A stretch of DNA of 64,000 bases. Source: Aeromicrobium sp. Leaf350. GTDB lineage: Bacteria > Actinomycetota > Actinomycetes > Propionibacteriales > Nocardioidaceae. Position 1 is the first letter of the stretch; each line of letters starts with the position of its first letter. The notes below the pieces were generated by a model. That model was not told where the DNA came from. It saw nothing but the letters and a program-made list of their open reading frames with translations, and did not search any database. Where the stretch lies: contig NZ_CAKASL010000003.1 in assembly GCF_916858655.1 (NCBI RefSeq), positions 725,987 to 789,986 of the forward strand, in the 5' to 3' direction. Positions 7,805 to 16,844 of the stretch are shown here, piece by piece. The position numbers and the translations under genes are program-made.

Positions 7805-9277
7805 ATGAGTGCTGACCACGTCGACGTCCTGATCGTCGGGGCCGGACTGTCCGGCATCGGTGCCGCGCACCGTCTCCGCGAGATCTCGCCGAGCTCCTCG
7901 TTCACGATCCTGGAGGCGCGCGACCGCATCGGCGGCACGTGGGACCTGTTCCGCTACCCCGGCATCCGCTCCGACAGCGACATGTACACGCTGAGCTACC
8001 CGTTCCGGCCCTGGACCCATCGCAAGTCCATCGCCGACGGGTCCGACATCCGCCAGTACATCGAGGACACGGCGCTGGCTGACGGCGTGGTGCCCCACAT
8101 CCGCTTCGGACACCGTGTCGTGCGGACCTCGTGGTCCAGCGACGACGCCCGGTGGACCGTGACCGCGGACGGTCCGGACGGACCGGTCACCGTGACGGCG
8201 TCGTTCGTCTACTTCTGCAGCGGCTACTACTCCTACGACACGGCCTACACCCCGGAGTTCCCGGGACTCGACGCGTACGCGGGCACCGTCGTGCACCCGC
8301 AGTTCTGGCCCGACGACCTCGACGTCAGCGGCAAGCGCGTCGTCGTGATCGGCTCCGGCGCCACCGCGGTGACGCTGATCCCGTCGCTCGCCGACCAGGT
8401 CGAGCACATCACGATGCTGCAGCGCTCGCCCACCTTCATCACGAGCCTCCCGCAGGAGGACGCCCTCGCGGGTCTGACCCGGCGGCTGCTGCCCGACGGC
8501 ATCGCGCACCGGATCACGAGGTTCCGCAACGCCTCGGTCGCGGTGGGCTTCTACGAGTTCTGCCAGCGGTTCCCGAGGCTCGCGCGCAAGATCCTGCTGG
8601 CCAGGGCCCGCCGCGCGCTGCCGGAGGGCTTCGACGTCGACACCCACCTCAACCCGAGCTACGACCCGTGGGACCAGCGCCTGTGCATCGTGCCGAACGG
8701 CGACCTGTTCCGCGCCCTGCGGCACGGCCGGGCCGACATCGCGACGGGACACATCGCCCGCTTCACCGAGGACGGCATCGAGCTGACCGACGGCACCCAC
8801 CTGCCCGCCGACGTGGTCGTGACGGCGACGGGCCTGCAGCTCGTCACGTTCGGCACGGCCGAGATCGAGGTCGACGGCCAGGTGCTCGACCCGCACGAGC
8901 TGTACGTCTACAAGGGTCTGATGTTCAGCGGCGTGCCGAACCTCGCCTGGTGCGTCGGCTACACCAACGCGTCCTGGACGCTGCGGGCCGACCTGACGTC
9001 GCAGTACGTCGCGAGCTTCGTCGAGCACCTGCGGTCGACGGGCCGCCGCTTCGGCTCGCCGCACCCGGACGGTCCCGGTGGTGACGAGCGCCCGCTGCTC
9101 GACCTGACCTCGGGCTACGTGCAGCGGGTCGCGTCTCTGCTGCCGAAGCAGGGCACGAGCCGGCCGTGGACGATCCGCCAGAACTGGTGGCTCGACTCGA
9201 TCGACCACCGCCGCACCGACCTGGACGAGGCCATGGTCTGGGACACCGCGCCCGCCAAGGCCCCCACCGCCGTCTGA
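7805..9277 (+). CDS. Flavin-containing (Baeyer-Villiger type) monooxygenase
   Basis: A 490-residue FAD- and NADPH-dependent monooxygenase. The FAD-binding motif GAGLSGIGAA is at about residues 12-21, GGTWDLFRYPGIRSDSDMY follows, the fingerprint YAGTVVHPQFWP matches FxGxxxHxxxWP with Tyr for Phe, and the second Rossmann motif is VIGSGATA. Such enzymes insert or transfer one oxygen atom to ketones, amines or sulfides in the cytoplasm; the substrate here is unknown. ATG 7805 has AAGGAG at 7793-7798. The palindromes in its promoter suggest substrate-induced derepression, as is common for degradative monooxygenases. Confidence 0.87.
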   Translation: MSADHVDVLIVGAGLSGIGAAHRLREISPSSSFTILEARDRIGGTWDLFRYPGIRSDSDMYTLSYPFRPWTHRKSIADGSDIRQYIEDTALADGVVPHIRFGHRVVRTSWSSDDARWTVTADGPDGPVTVTASFVYFCSGYYSYDTAYTPEFPGLDAYAGTVVHPQFWPDDLDVSGKRVVVIGSGATAVTLIPSLADQVEHITMLQRSPTFITSLPQEDALAGLTRRLLPDGIAHRITRFRNASVAVGFYEFCQRFPRLARKILLARARRALPEGFDVDTHLNPSYDPWDQRLCIVPNGDLFRALRHGRADIATGHIARFTEDGIELTDGTHLPADVVVTATGLQLVTFGTAEIEVDGQVLDPHELYVYKGLMFSGVPNLAWCVGYTNASWTLRADLTSQYVASFVEHLRSTGRRFGSPHPDGPGGDERPLLDLTSGYVQRVASLLPKQGTSRPWTIRQNWWLDSIDHRRTDLDEAMVWDTAPAKAPTAV

Positions 9278-9280
9278 CCC

Positions 9281-9310
9281 CTCGCGAGAGACTTTGTCAC
9301 CGCTCGCGAG
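9281..9310. terminator. Hairpin from two CTCGCGAG blocks
   Basis: CTCGCGAG occurs at 9281-9288 and 9303-9310. It is self-complementary, so the two copies form an 8-bp stem right after the monooxygenase stop codon and ahead of the convergent nei gene. Confidence 0.5.
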
Positions 9311-9340
9311 CGAGCTTGTTGCCTGCGGCGAGCGAGCTCG

Positions 9341-10126
9341 TCACGCCGACGGCTGGCAGTGCGGGCACCAGAAGGCGTTGCGCTCCTGGGTCGGCACGTC
9401 GCCCAGGTCGGCGTCGGCGATGCGGGTGCCGCACCGGCGGCACGGCTTGCGCTCGCGGTGGAAGACCCACCGCTCCTGACCGGGCCGGGTGCTGCCCGTG
9501 AAGGAGCGCTCCCAGCGCGTGGAGTTGACGCGGATCATCTGCTGGCCGCGCACGATCATGCGCCGCAGGTCGGGCACCCCGGCGACGGAGGTCGTGGGAC
9601 GCACGCCCATCACGAACAGCAGCTCGTTGACGTACTCGGTGCCGAATCCGGCGAGGTTGCGCTGGTCGAGCAGGGCCGAGAACACCTGCCGCTCGGGAGC
9701 GGCGGAGAGTCGGGCCAGCGCCTCGTCGAGGTCCCAGTCGGGGCCGAGCAGGTCGGGGCCGAGGTGCCCCACGACGGTGTGCTCGGCGTCGCGTGGCACG
9801 AGGTCGACCATGCCCAGCCAGAAGCCGACGGCCTGCGTCTCGGCGGTCTCCAGCACCACGCGCGCCGAGTGTGCGGGTCGCTGCCACGCGGTGCCGTGCG
9901 GGTGCACGTGCCAGACCCCCTCCATGCGCAGGTGGGTGTGCAGGGTCCACGGCCCGATGCGGGTCAGCAGGTGCTTGCCACGACTGACGGTCTCGTCGAC
10001 CACCAGGCCGGTGAGGTCGGCGGTCGCGTGCTGCGGGACCCGGAGGTCGGAGACGGTCAGCACCTGGCCCGAGAGCCCGCGGTGGAGCTTCTCGGCGGTG
10101 CGGAACACGGTGTCGCCCTCAGGCAC
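9341..10126 (-). CDS. nei: Fpg/Nei family DNA glycosylase (Nei2-like)
   Basis: A 261-residue base-excision repair glycosylase/AP lyase. It begins (M)PEGDTVFR, so the catalytic N-terminal Pro and adjacent Glu are present, and it ends in a zinc finger with two CxxC pairs (CRRCG and CPHCQ). The mid-domain helix-two-turn-helix region contains LLDQRNLAGFGTEYVNE. It starts with GTG 24 nt after the lhr stop and is read in the same direction, so the two are probably one operon. The same lhr-nei neighbourhood exists in M. tuberculosis (Rv3296-Rv3297). It probably removes oxidised pyrimidines. A second Fpg/Nei gene lies at 42479. Confidence 0.9.
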   Translation of the reverse strand: MPEGDTVFRTAEKLHRGLSGQVLTVSDLRVPQHATADLTGLVVDETVSRGKHLLTRIGPWTLHTHLRMEGVWHVHPHGTAWQRPAHSARVVLETAETQAVGFWLGMVDLVPRDAEHTVVGHLGPDLLGPDWDLDEALARLSAAPERQVFSALLDQRNLAGFGTEYVNELLFVMGVRPTTSVAGVPDLRRMIVRGQQMIRVNSTRWERSFTGSTRPGQERWVFHRERKPCRRCGTRIADADLGDVPTQERNAFWCPHCQPSA

Positions 10127-10150
10127 GGCACGCTCCGTGGTGGTAGGTGG

Positions 10151-13100
10151 TCATCGGAGCTGCAGGCCTTTCGGGTGGGCCTTGAACCCGGCGGCGCTCA
10201 TGGCCTCGCCCAGGGCGGTGCCGCCGACCGTGCGGTCGTCGACCGTCTCGACGCGGAGGCGCCCGACGCGGCCGGTGCGCCCGAGGTCGGCCAGGGCGGC
10301 GGCGGCCGCGGTGAGGTGCGCGGGGTCGTCGGTGAACGTGAGGATGCGCCGGGCGCCGCGCTCGACGTACGCCACGAGGGCGCCGTCGTGCAGCAGCACC
10401 AGCGATCCGGCGCGCCGCGACGGACGGTGGGTGCTGTCGGCGGCGGCGAGGGTCTCGGGCCAGGCCAGGGCTGCCCCGAACGGCTGGGCCGGGTCGGTGG
10501 AGGCCAGCGCGTAGGCGGGTCCGCCCGACTCGTCGTCGCTCTCGCGGACGTGGGAGCGCAGCACGTCGATCGTCGAGGTGGCGGCGAACTGCGCGGCCCC
10601 GAGCCCCTCGACGAACATGCCGCGCAGCACGGCGCCGCGGTCCTCGGACTCACGCAGCACGCGATAGACGTCGGCGAACCCGCCGGGCACCTGCTCGGCC
10701 ATGACGGCGCCGCGGGTGAGCACGCCGTGGCGGGCGACGAGCAGCTCGGCCCGCGTGACGGCGCGGCGGGTGGGGTCGACCGGGTCGTCCGGAAGGGCGA
10801 ACCAGCGACCGGCCAGGGCCGGGGGCGAGGCCGGCCGGAGCGCCCGGGCGTTGAGCCGCCGGGGGCGCCCGGTCGGTCGGGCGCGGGTCGACCCGCGGCT
10901 GCCCGACCGGGACCGCACGGGGGCGAAGGAGTCGTTGGAGACGAGCCCGGCCCAGGCGAGGTCCCACAGCACGTCGGCCGCCTGGATCTCGGGATCGTCG
11001 AGCTGGGCCGTGAGGTCGGTGAACCGGAACGCGCCACCGGCGCGCAGCCGCTCGAGCACCGCCGTGTGCAGGTCGGAGAGGTCGAGCTCGAGGGGATCGT
11101 GCAGGCCGGTGAGGTCGGCCGGGAGCAGCCGGAGCCAGCCGTCGGTGCGACCGAGCGTGCCCGCGCCCATCCAGGCGACCTCGCCCTCGGCCAGGAGCGT
11201 GTCGAGCATCGCGGGGGAGTAGTCGGTGACCCGCGCCGGGAGCACGACGGACTCCCAGGCGCTGGCCGGGAGGGCCACGCCGGCGAGCTGGTCGATCGTG
11301 TCGAGCAGCCCGGTCTCGCCCCGGCGACCGCGATCGAGCCCGTGCCAGCCCGGCAGGAAGCGCACGAGGGTCGTCGCGTCGACGGGCTCGACCTGGCGTC
11401 GGGCGGCCGCGAGGCTGCGGCGGCGCAGACGACGCAGGATCTCGGCGTCGACCCACTCGGTCCGATCGGGGCCCGCGGCGTCGTCGGCATCGGTGCGGAA
11501 CTCGCCCTCGACCAGACGGCCGTCGGCCGTGAGCCGCTTGAGGACGTCGCGGACCGGGCCGACGCCGAGGCCCCACCGAGCGGCCAGGGCCGTGGCGGAG
11601 AACGGTCCGTGGGTGCGGGCGTGCCGGGAGACGAGGTCGCCCAGCGCGTCGGCGGGCGGCTCCAGGTGCGCGGCGGGCACCCCCAGCGGCAGGGCGACGC
11701 CGAGCGCATCACGCAGCCGACCGGCGTCCTCGATGACGGCCCACATGGCGCGGCCGCCGACGTTGACCTCGATGAGGCGCCGCGACTCCTGCAGCTCGGC
11801 GAGCCAGGCGGGGGCCTCGGACGGCTCCGTGCTGCGCTCCTGCACCTCGTCGGCCGGGATGGGGCCGAGGCGGCGGACGAGGTCGGCGACCTGCTCGGGG
11901 TTCTTGGCCCGGAAGTCGGTGGCGGTGCGCTGCAGCTCGGCCTCGACCTCGCGCACGACCTCGGGGTCGAGCAGGTCGCGCAGCTCGGCGCGGCCCAGCA
12001 GCTCGGCCAGCAGGCCGGAGTCGAGCGAGAGGGCGGCGGCCCGGCGCTCGGCCAGCGGGGCGTCGCCCTCGTACAGGAAGGCGGCGACGTACCCGAACAC
12101 CAGGTTCTGGGCGAAGGGCGAGGCCTTCTCGGTCGTGACCTCGACGAGCGCGACGCTGCGGTCGTCGACTCCGCGCATCAGGCGGGTCAGCGACGGGAGG
12201 TCGTAGACGTCCTGGAGGCACTCGCGGGCCGTCTCGAGCAGGATCGGGAACTCCGGATGGCGCCGGGCGACCTCGAGGAGCTGCGACCCGCGCTGGCGCT
12301 GCTGCCACAGGGGTGCCCGCGAGCCCGGGTTGCGGCGCGGCAGCAGCAGGGCGCGCGCGGCGCACTCGCGGAACCGGGCGGCGAACAGGGCGGAGCCGCC
12401 GACCTCGGCCGTGACGATGCGCTCGAGCTCGTCCGGGTCGAACGCGAACAACTCGGCGAGCGCCGGTGCGGCGTCGCCGTCGAGGTCGGGCAGGCGCGCG
12501 ACGATGCCGTCGTCGGACGCGACCACGGCGCCGTCGAGGTCGTAGCGCTCCCGGATGCGGGCCGCCACGGCCAGGGCCCACGGAGCGTGCACCCGGCGGC
12601 CGTACGGCGAGTGCAGCACCACGCGCCAGTCACCCAGCTCGTCGCGGAACGACTCGACCACGAGGGTGCGGTCAGTGGGCACGACCCCCGTGGCCGCGCG
12701 CTGCTCGGCGAGGAAGGCGTCGAGGTTGGCGGCCGCGCGGTCGTCGAGCAGCGGCGAGTCGTCCGCCGCCCTCGAGCCGCCGCTCCCACCCGCGGCGCGC
12801 TCGCGCACCGCCGCGCCGATGGCCTCACCGAGCTCCGGCGAGCGACCCGCTGCGTCGCCGCGCCAGAAGGGAAGCCGCGCGGGCAGCCCGGGAGCGGGCA
12901 CGACGATGACCCGGTCGTGCGTGATCTCCTGCACGCGCCAGCTCGTGGCGCCCAGGGAGATGACGTCCTGGATGCGGGTCTCGTAGACCATCTCCTCGTC
13001 GAGCTCACCGACCCGGCGCGGCGCGGGGCGCGACGCGGTGGACTCCTCGTCGACCGGGAGCACGACCGAGAACATGCCGCGGTCGGGGATCGTGCCGCCG

Positions 13101-14692
13101 TTGGTGACGGCCAGGCGCTGCGCGCCGGGGCGCCCGGTGAGCGTGCCGGCGTCGCGGTCCCACACGACCCGGGGCCGCAGCTCGGCGAAGTCCTCCGACG
13201 GGTACCGGCCTGACACGAGGTCGAGCACCGCCTCGTAGACCCGGCGCGGGAGCGAGGCGAACGGCGCGGATCGCCGCACCGTGGTGAACCAGTCCTCGAC
13301 GTCGATCGGCTCGAGCGCGCAGGTGGCGACGGTCTGCTGGGCGAGGACGTCGAGCGGGTTGGCGGGCACGCGGAGCGCCTCGATGGCGCCGGCCATCATG
13401 CGCTCGGCGGTGACCGCGGCACTGAGGAGGTCGGTGCGCGAGGTCGGGAACACGACACCCTCGGAGAGGGCGCCGACCTGGTGGCCGGCGCGGCCCACCC
13501 GCTGCAGCCCGGAGGCGACGGTGGGCGGTGAGCCGACCTGCACGACGAGGTCGACCGCGCCCATGTCGATGCCGAGCTCGAGGCTCGACGTGGCCACGAC
13601 GCAGGGCAGGCGTCCGGTCTTGAGGTCGTCCTCGATGAGGGCCCGCTGCTCCTTGCTGACCGATCCGTGGTGGGCGCGGGCCACCAGGTCGAGCGTGGCG
13701 TCGGCGACGCCCTTGGACTGGTTGCTGCCGCCCGAGACCTGGGCAGGTGCGCGGCTGTCGGCGCCGGGGTCGCGGGCGTTGCCCTGGCGGTCGGCCCAGG
13801 CCTCGTTCAGGCGCGAGGTGAGCCGTTCGGCGAGCCCGCGCGAGTTGACGAAAACCAGGGTCGAGCGGTGCGCGAGCACGAGGTCGAGCACCTGCCGCTC
13901 GACGTGCGGCCAGATCGTGCCGGACGGACTGTCCTCGTCGATCGCGGGGATGTCGGTGAGGTCGTCGACGGGCACCCGCACGTCGAGCGAGAGGTGGCGG
14001 GGCGACGGCGGGGCGACGGTCTCGACCGGGCGTCCGCCCCCGAGGAAGCGCGCCACCTCGTCGGCCGGGCGCACCGTGGCGCTGAGTCCGACGCGGCGGG
14101 CCGGCCGCTCGAGCAGGGCGTCGAGCCGCTCCAGGCTGAGGGCGAGGTGGGCGCCGCGCTTCGTGCCGGCCACGGCGTGCACCTCGTCGACGATGACGGT
14201 GTGGACGTCGCGCAGCGACTCCCGAGCGGCGGAGGTGAGCACGAGGAACAGGGACTCCGGCGTCGTGATGAGGACGTCCGGGGGATGGGTGGCGAGTCGT
14301 CGGCGCTCCTGCTGCGGGGTGTCGCCGGACCGGATGCCGACGCTGACGTCGACGACCGTCTCGCCCTCCCGCGCCGCCGTGCGCGAGATGCCGACGAGGG
14401 GCGACCGGAGGTTGCGCTCGACGTCGACCGCCAGGGCCTTGAGCGGTGAGACGTAGAGCACCGACGTGCCGCGGGGCGGGGCGTCCTTCGGACGGGGTTC
14501 ACGGTGCAACAGCTGGTCGATCGCGCTGAGGAAGGCGGCGAGCGTCTTGCCGGAGCCCGTCGGGGCGACCACGAGCAGGTGGCGGTCGTCGGGGGCCGTC
14601 CAGGCGGCCTCCTGCGCCGCGGTCGGCTCACCGAGGCTCTCGCGGAACCACGCACGGGTGGCGGGCGCGAAGCGGGCGAGCGGATCGGACAC
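10151..14692 (-). CDS. lhr: Lhr-type ATP-dependent DNA helicase
   Basis: A 1,513-residue helicase, the usual length of full mycobacterial Lhr. The N-terminal SF2 core has Walker A APTGSGKT near residue 45, DEVH in VIVDEVHAVAGTKRG, motif III LSATV and motif VI QRVGRAGH. The winged-helix, Lhr core and long C-terminal Lhr-C domains follow. Lhr is an ATP-dependent 3'-to-5' translocase that unwinds RNA:DNA hybrids and acts in DNA repair. I used the GTG at 14692 (VSDPLARFAPATRAW), since the frame further upstream runs through the intergenic repeat array and has no protein-like content. Nei follows in the same operon. Confidence 0.93.
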   Translation of the reverse strand: MSDPLARFAPATRAWFRESLGEPTAAQEAAWTAPDDRHLLVVAPTGSGKTLAAFLSAIDQLLHREPRPKDAPPRGTSVLYVSPLKALAVDVERNLRSPLVGISRTAAREGETVVDVSVGIRSGDTPQQERRRLATHPPDVLITTPESLFLVLTSAARESLRDVHTVIVDEVHAVAGTKRGAHLALSLERLDALLERPARRVGLSATVRPADEVARFLGGGRPVETVAPPSPRHLSLDVRVPVDDLTDIPAIDEDSPSGTIWPHVERQVLDLVLAHRSTLVFVNSRGLAERLTSRLNEAWADRQGNARDPGADSRAPAQVSGGSNQSKGVADATLDLVARAHHGSVSKEQRALIEDDLKTGRLPCVVATSSLELGIDMGAVDLVVQVGSPPTVASGLQRVGRAGHQVGALSEGVVFPTSRTDLLSAAVTAERMMAGAIEALRVPANPLDVLAQQTVATCALEPIDVEDWFTTVRRSAPFASLPRRVYEAVLDLVSGRYPSEDFAELRPRVVWDRDAGTLTGRPGAQRLAVTNGGTIPDRGMFSVVLPVDEESTASRPAPRRVGELDEEMVYETRIQDVISLGATSWRVQEITHDRVIVVPAPGLPARLPFWRGDAAGRSPELGEAIGAAVRERAAGGSGGSRAADDSPLLDDRAAANLDAFLAEQRAATGVVPTDRTLVVESFRDELGDWRVVLHSPYGRRVHAPWALAVAARIRERYDLDGAVVASDDGIVARLPDLDGDAAPALAELFAFDPDELERIVTAEVGGSALFAARFRECAARALLLPRRNPGSRAPLWQQRQRGSQLLEVARRHPEFPILLETARECLQDVYDLPSLTRLMRGVDDRSVALVEVTTEKASPFAQNLVFGYVAAFLYEGDAPLAERRAAALSLDSGLLAELLGRAELRDLLDPEVVREVEAELQRTATDFRAKNPEQVADLVRRLGPIPADEVQERSTEPSEAPAWLAELQESRRLIEVNVGGRAMWAVIEDAGRLRDALGVALPLGVPAAHLEPPADALGDLVSRHARTHGPFSATALAARWGLGVGPVRDVLKRLTADGRLVEGEFRTDADDAAGPDRTEWVDAEILRRLRRRSLAAARRQVEPVDATTLVRFLPGWHGLDRGRRGETGLLDTIDQLAGVALPASAWESVVLPARVTDYSPAMLDTLLAEGEVAWMGAGTLGRTDGWLRLLPADLTGLHDPLELDLSDLHTAVLERLRAGGAFRFTDLTAQLDDPEIQAADVLWDLAWAGLVSNDSFAPVRSRSGSRGSTRARPTGRPRRLNARALRPASPPALAGRWFALPDDPVDPTRRAVTRAELLVARHGVLTRGAVMAEQVPGGFADVYRVLRESEDRGAVLRGMFVEGLGAAQFAATSTIDVLRSHVRESDDESGGPAYALASTDPAQPFGAALAWPETLAAADSTHRPSRRAGSLVLLHDGALVAYVERGARRILTFTDDPAHLTAAAAALADLGRTGRVGRLRVETVDDRTVGGTALGEAMSAAGFKAHPKGLQLR

Positions 14693-14780
14693 CCCGCCAT
14701 CGTTGCAGCGCCCACCGACATCGCACGGCGGGATGGTGCTCGATCCCGTCGCCCAGGGCCCGGCACCCCCGCCGCCGCGC

Positions 14781-14927
14781 GGGCGGTGAGATACCGACCT
14801 CTGGCGTGGTCGGGCGGTGAGATAGCGACCTTTCAAGGACTCCGGAAGGTCTATAAGTCACCGCCCCCGACTCCGGAAGGTCCATAAGTCACCGCCCCCG
14901 CTCCGGGAGGTCGATACGTCACCGCCC
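14781..14927. repeat. Five copies of a 20-nt motif phased at 30-31 nt, in inverted groups
   Basis: The 325-nt gap between lhr and the DUF3048 gene holds two forward copies (14781-14800 and 14812-14831) and three reverse copies (14847-14866, 14878-14897 and 14908-14927) of a motif close to GGGCGGTGACTTATGGACCT. Copies in the same orientation start 30-31 nt apart. The forward and reverse groups can fold into a long hairpin. The same family forms the array at 24890-25006. Confidence 0.8.
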
Positions 14928-15016
14928 CGCGGGGGCGGGTGCGCACCGAAGGCATCGGGCGGGGGCACCGCGTGTCCCGGCGGGATCGGCGGGGCGGATT
15001 TGGCATGCTGTGCGGC

Positions 15017-16024
15017 ATGAAGCTCCGCCTGCTCGCCCTGCTGATGTCCCTGACCCTCGTGGCCTCCGCGTGCAGTGGTGGCGACGAGGAGCCGAAGGAC
15101 GACAAGGAGTCGACCAAGGGCGAGAGCACGACCGTCACCCAGGTGTCGCCCCTGACGGGCCAGGAGTTCGCCGGCGGCGCCCCGCCCACCAACCCGGTGT
15201 TCGTCGTGAAGGTCGAGAACAGCAAGTCCGGCTCGCCGCAGTACGGCGTCAACCAGGCCGACCTGGTCGTGGAGGAGATGGTCGAGGGCGGCATCACCCG
15301 CCTCGCCGCCCTGTACTACTCGACGCTGCCGAGCAAGATCGGCCACGTGCGCTCCCTGCGCGGCACCGATGCGGGCATCGCCGCCCCCGTCGCCGCGCAC
15401 GTCGTGGCCTCGGGCGGAGCCGGCCCGGCGTACAGCGTGATCAACGCCGCGGGCCTGACGACCTACACCGAGGACAACAACGCGCCCGGCTTCTCGACCG
15501 ACTCGGCCAAGAAGCGGCCGTACAACCGGCTCCTCGACCTCACGGCCGTCGCCTCCCAGGCCTCGGCGACCACGATCCCCGGTCCGTACTTCCAGTTCAC
15601 GCCGGCCGGCGAGGCGCCGGCCGCGCCTGCCGGGGCGAGGCCCGTCACGAGCGGCAGCGTGACGTTCTCGAGCAGCCACACCACGAGCTTCGGGCTCGTC
15701 GAGGGCGGCTGGGCGCGCACCAACGGGTTCGCGGCTCCGGGCGAGGAGTTCGTCGCGAACAACCTCGTGGTGATCTACGCCCCCGAGCGCGACGCCGGCT
15801 ACAAGGATCCCGCCGGCAACCGGGTGCCCGAGACGATCTTCGAGGGCAGCGGATCCGGCCTCGTCGTGATCGGCGGTCAGGCGGTCGACGTCACCTGGAC
15901 CAAGCCCTCGCTGGGCAGCACCGTGACGTTCGCCGACTCGGCGGGCAACCCGGTCACGATCCCGGCTGGCAAGACCTGGATCGAGCTGGTCTCGCAGGAC
16001 CGCGGGTCGGCCACCTTCCAGTAG
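15017..16024 (+). CDS. DUF3048 domain lipoprotein (YerB-like)
   Basis: A 335-residue secreted lipoprotein. The signal peptide ends in a lipobox VASAC with the lipidated Cys at residue 19, followed by an acidic linker. The rest is the two-part DUF3048 domain: SPLTGQ near residue 45, NPVFVVKVENSKSG, and the GGITRLAALYYST-VRSLR segment, then the C-terminal part with WTKPS and GKTWIELV. The function of DUF3048 is not established. ATG 15017 is chosen because it starts the signal peptide directly. It converges with the TetR gene across a palindromic terminator. Confidence 0.85.
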   Translation: MKLRLLALLMSLTLVASACSGGDEEPKDDKESTKGESTTVTQVSPLTGQEFAGGAPPTNPVFVVKVENSKSGSPQYGVNQADLVVEEMVEGGITRLAALYYSTLPSKIGHVRSLRGTDAGIAAPVAAHVVASGGAGPAYSVINAAGLTTYTEDNNAPGFSTDSAKKRPYNRLLDLTAVASQASATTIPGPYFQFTPAGEAPAAPAGARPVTSGSVTFSSSHTTSFGLVEGGWARTNGFAAPGEEFVANNLVVIYAPERDAGYKDPAGNRVPETIFEGSGSGLVVIGGQAVDVTWTKPSLGSTVTFADSAGNPVTIPAGKTWIELVSQDRGSATFQ

Positions 16025-16030
16025 CCGCTC

Positions 16031-16050
16031 GGCCGAGCAGCTGCTCGGCC
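16031..16050. terminator. 20-nt perfect palindrome, bidirectional terminator
   Basis: GGCCGAGCAGCTGCTCGGCC is fully palindromic and lies between the convergent stops of the DUF3048 and TetR genes. Confidence 0.55.
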
Positions 16051-16056
16051 CGGTAC

Positions 16057-16710
16057 CTACTCCGTGACGAGCTGGCCGAGCGTGCGCAGGCCCGCGAGGA
16101 TCACGATGATCGCCTCCTCGACCCGGGCGCTGGCCTGGTCGGGATCGCTGGAGTCGGCGACGAACTCGGCCGAGGAGCGGATCGCTCCGTAGAAGACGGC
16201 GGCGAGGGCCTCGCGATCGACCTCGACCGCGCCGATCGTGTCGACCAGGCGGTCCACGACGTCCTGGATGAAGCCCAGGGACGCGGCGCGCTCGGCCTCG
16301 GTGAACGCCTCGTGGCCCAGGGCGACGGGCGCCTCCTGCATGCAGATGCGGCGGAACTCCGTCTCGCGGCTGACGTCGAGGTAGGCACGCAGCCCGGCCT
16401 GCGCCTGCTCCCACGGATCGGACTCGGTCTCGAACGCCGAGCGGATGCGGCGGATGGCCGACTCCTGCAGCTCGGTGAAGACCGCGTCGAACAGCGCGAG
16501 CTTGCTGGGGAAGTGGTGGTAGAACGCGCCCTTGGTGACGCGAGAGGCCGCCACGACCTCGTCGAGCGAGGTGCCGGCGTACCCGTGGTCGGCGAACAGC
16601 CGGGTCGCGCTCTGCACGAGGGCCTTCTTGGTGCCCGAGGAGTAGCCCCGCCCGGACGCCTTGCCCGAGGCCTTGCGGGCCGCGCGCAGGACCTTGGCCG
16701 GATGAGTCAT
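16057..16710 (-). CDS. TetR/AcrR family regulator
   Basis: A 217-residue repressor-type protein. After a basic tail, residues 28-75 form the TetR helix-turn-helix (ATRLFADHGYAGTSLDEVV, then VTKGAFYHHFPSKLALF). The all-helical remainder would bind a ligand and dimerise. A TAGGAT -10 box (16718-16723) sits 7 nt before ATG 16710, so the transcript is probably leaderless. The divergent gene starts 134 nt away, and a 9-bp inverted repeat lies in the gap (16798-16820), a likely operator for self-control and control of the small divergent gene. The ligand is unknown. Confidence 0.88.
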   Translation of the reverse strand: MTHPAKVLRAARKASGKASGRGYSSGTKKALVQSATRLFADHGYAGTSLDEVVAASRVTKGAFYHHFPSKLALFDAVFTELQESAIRRIRSAFETESDPWEQAQAGLRAYLDVSRETEFRRICMQEAPVALGHEAFTEAERAASLGFIQDVVDRLVDTIGAVEVDREALAAVFYGAIRSSAEFVADSSDPDQASARVEEAIIVILAGLRTLGQLVTE

Positions 16711-16790
16711 GCCTCACATCCTAGGGGGACGGTCCACCCGTGCCGGGGATCACATGGGTCTCACATGGCCTGACCTGCACAAATGCGCCA

Positions 16791-16820
16791 TACTCAGAGT
16801 ACGTACTATCGGTACGTACT
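16791..16820. promoter_or_regulatory. Palindromic operator candidate upstream of the small divergent gene
   Basis: AGTACGTAC (16798-16806) and GTACGTACT (16812-16820) form a perfect 9-bp inverted repeat with a 5-nt centre. A smaller palindrome TACTC-A-GAGTA (16791-16801) overlaps its left edge. The spacing suits a TetR dimer pair. Confidence 0.55.
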
Positions 16821-16844
16821 CCCCCCGACGAAAGGATCGCGACC

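Noticed and set aside
9359..13213. Long plus-strand open frame antisense to nei and lhr
   Set aside because: Low-complexity composition and complete overlap with two well-supported conserved genes.
14693..14836. N-terminal extension of Lhr by 48 residues
   Set aside because: The extension is translated repeat-array and intergenic sequence with no similarity to the helicase family.
14781..14927. CRISPR array
   Set aside because: The repeats are only 20 nt with about 11-nt spacers, occur in both orientations and vary at the centre; no cas genes are present.
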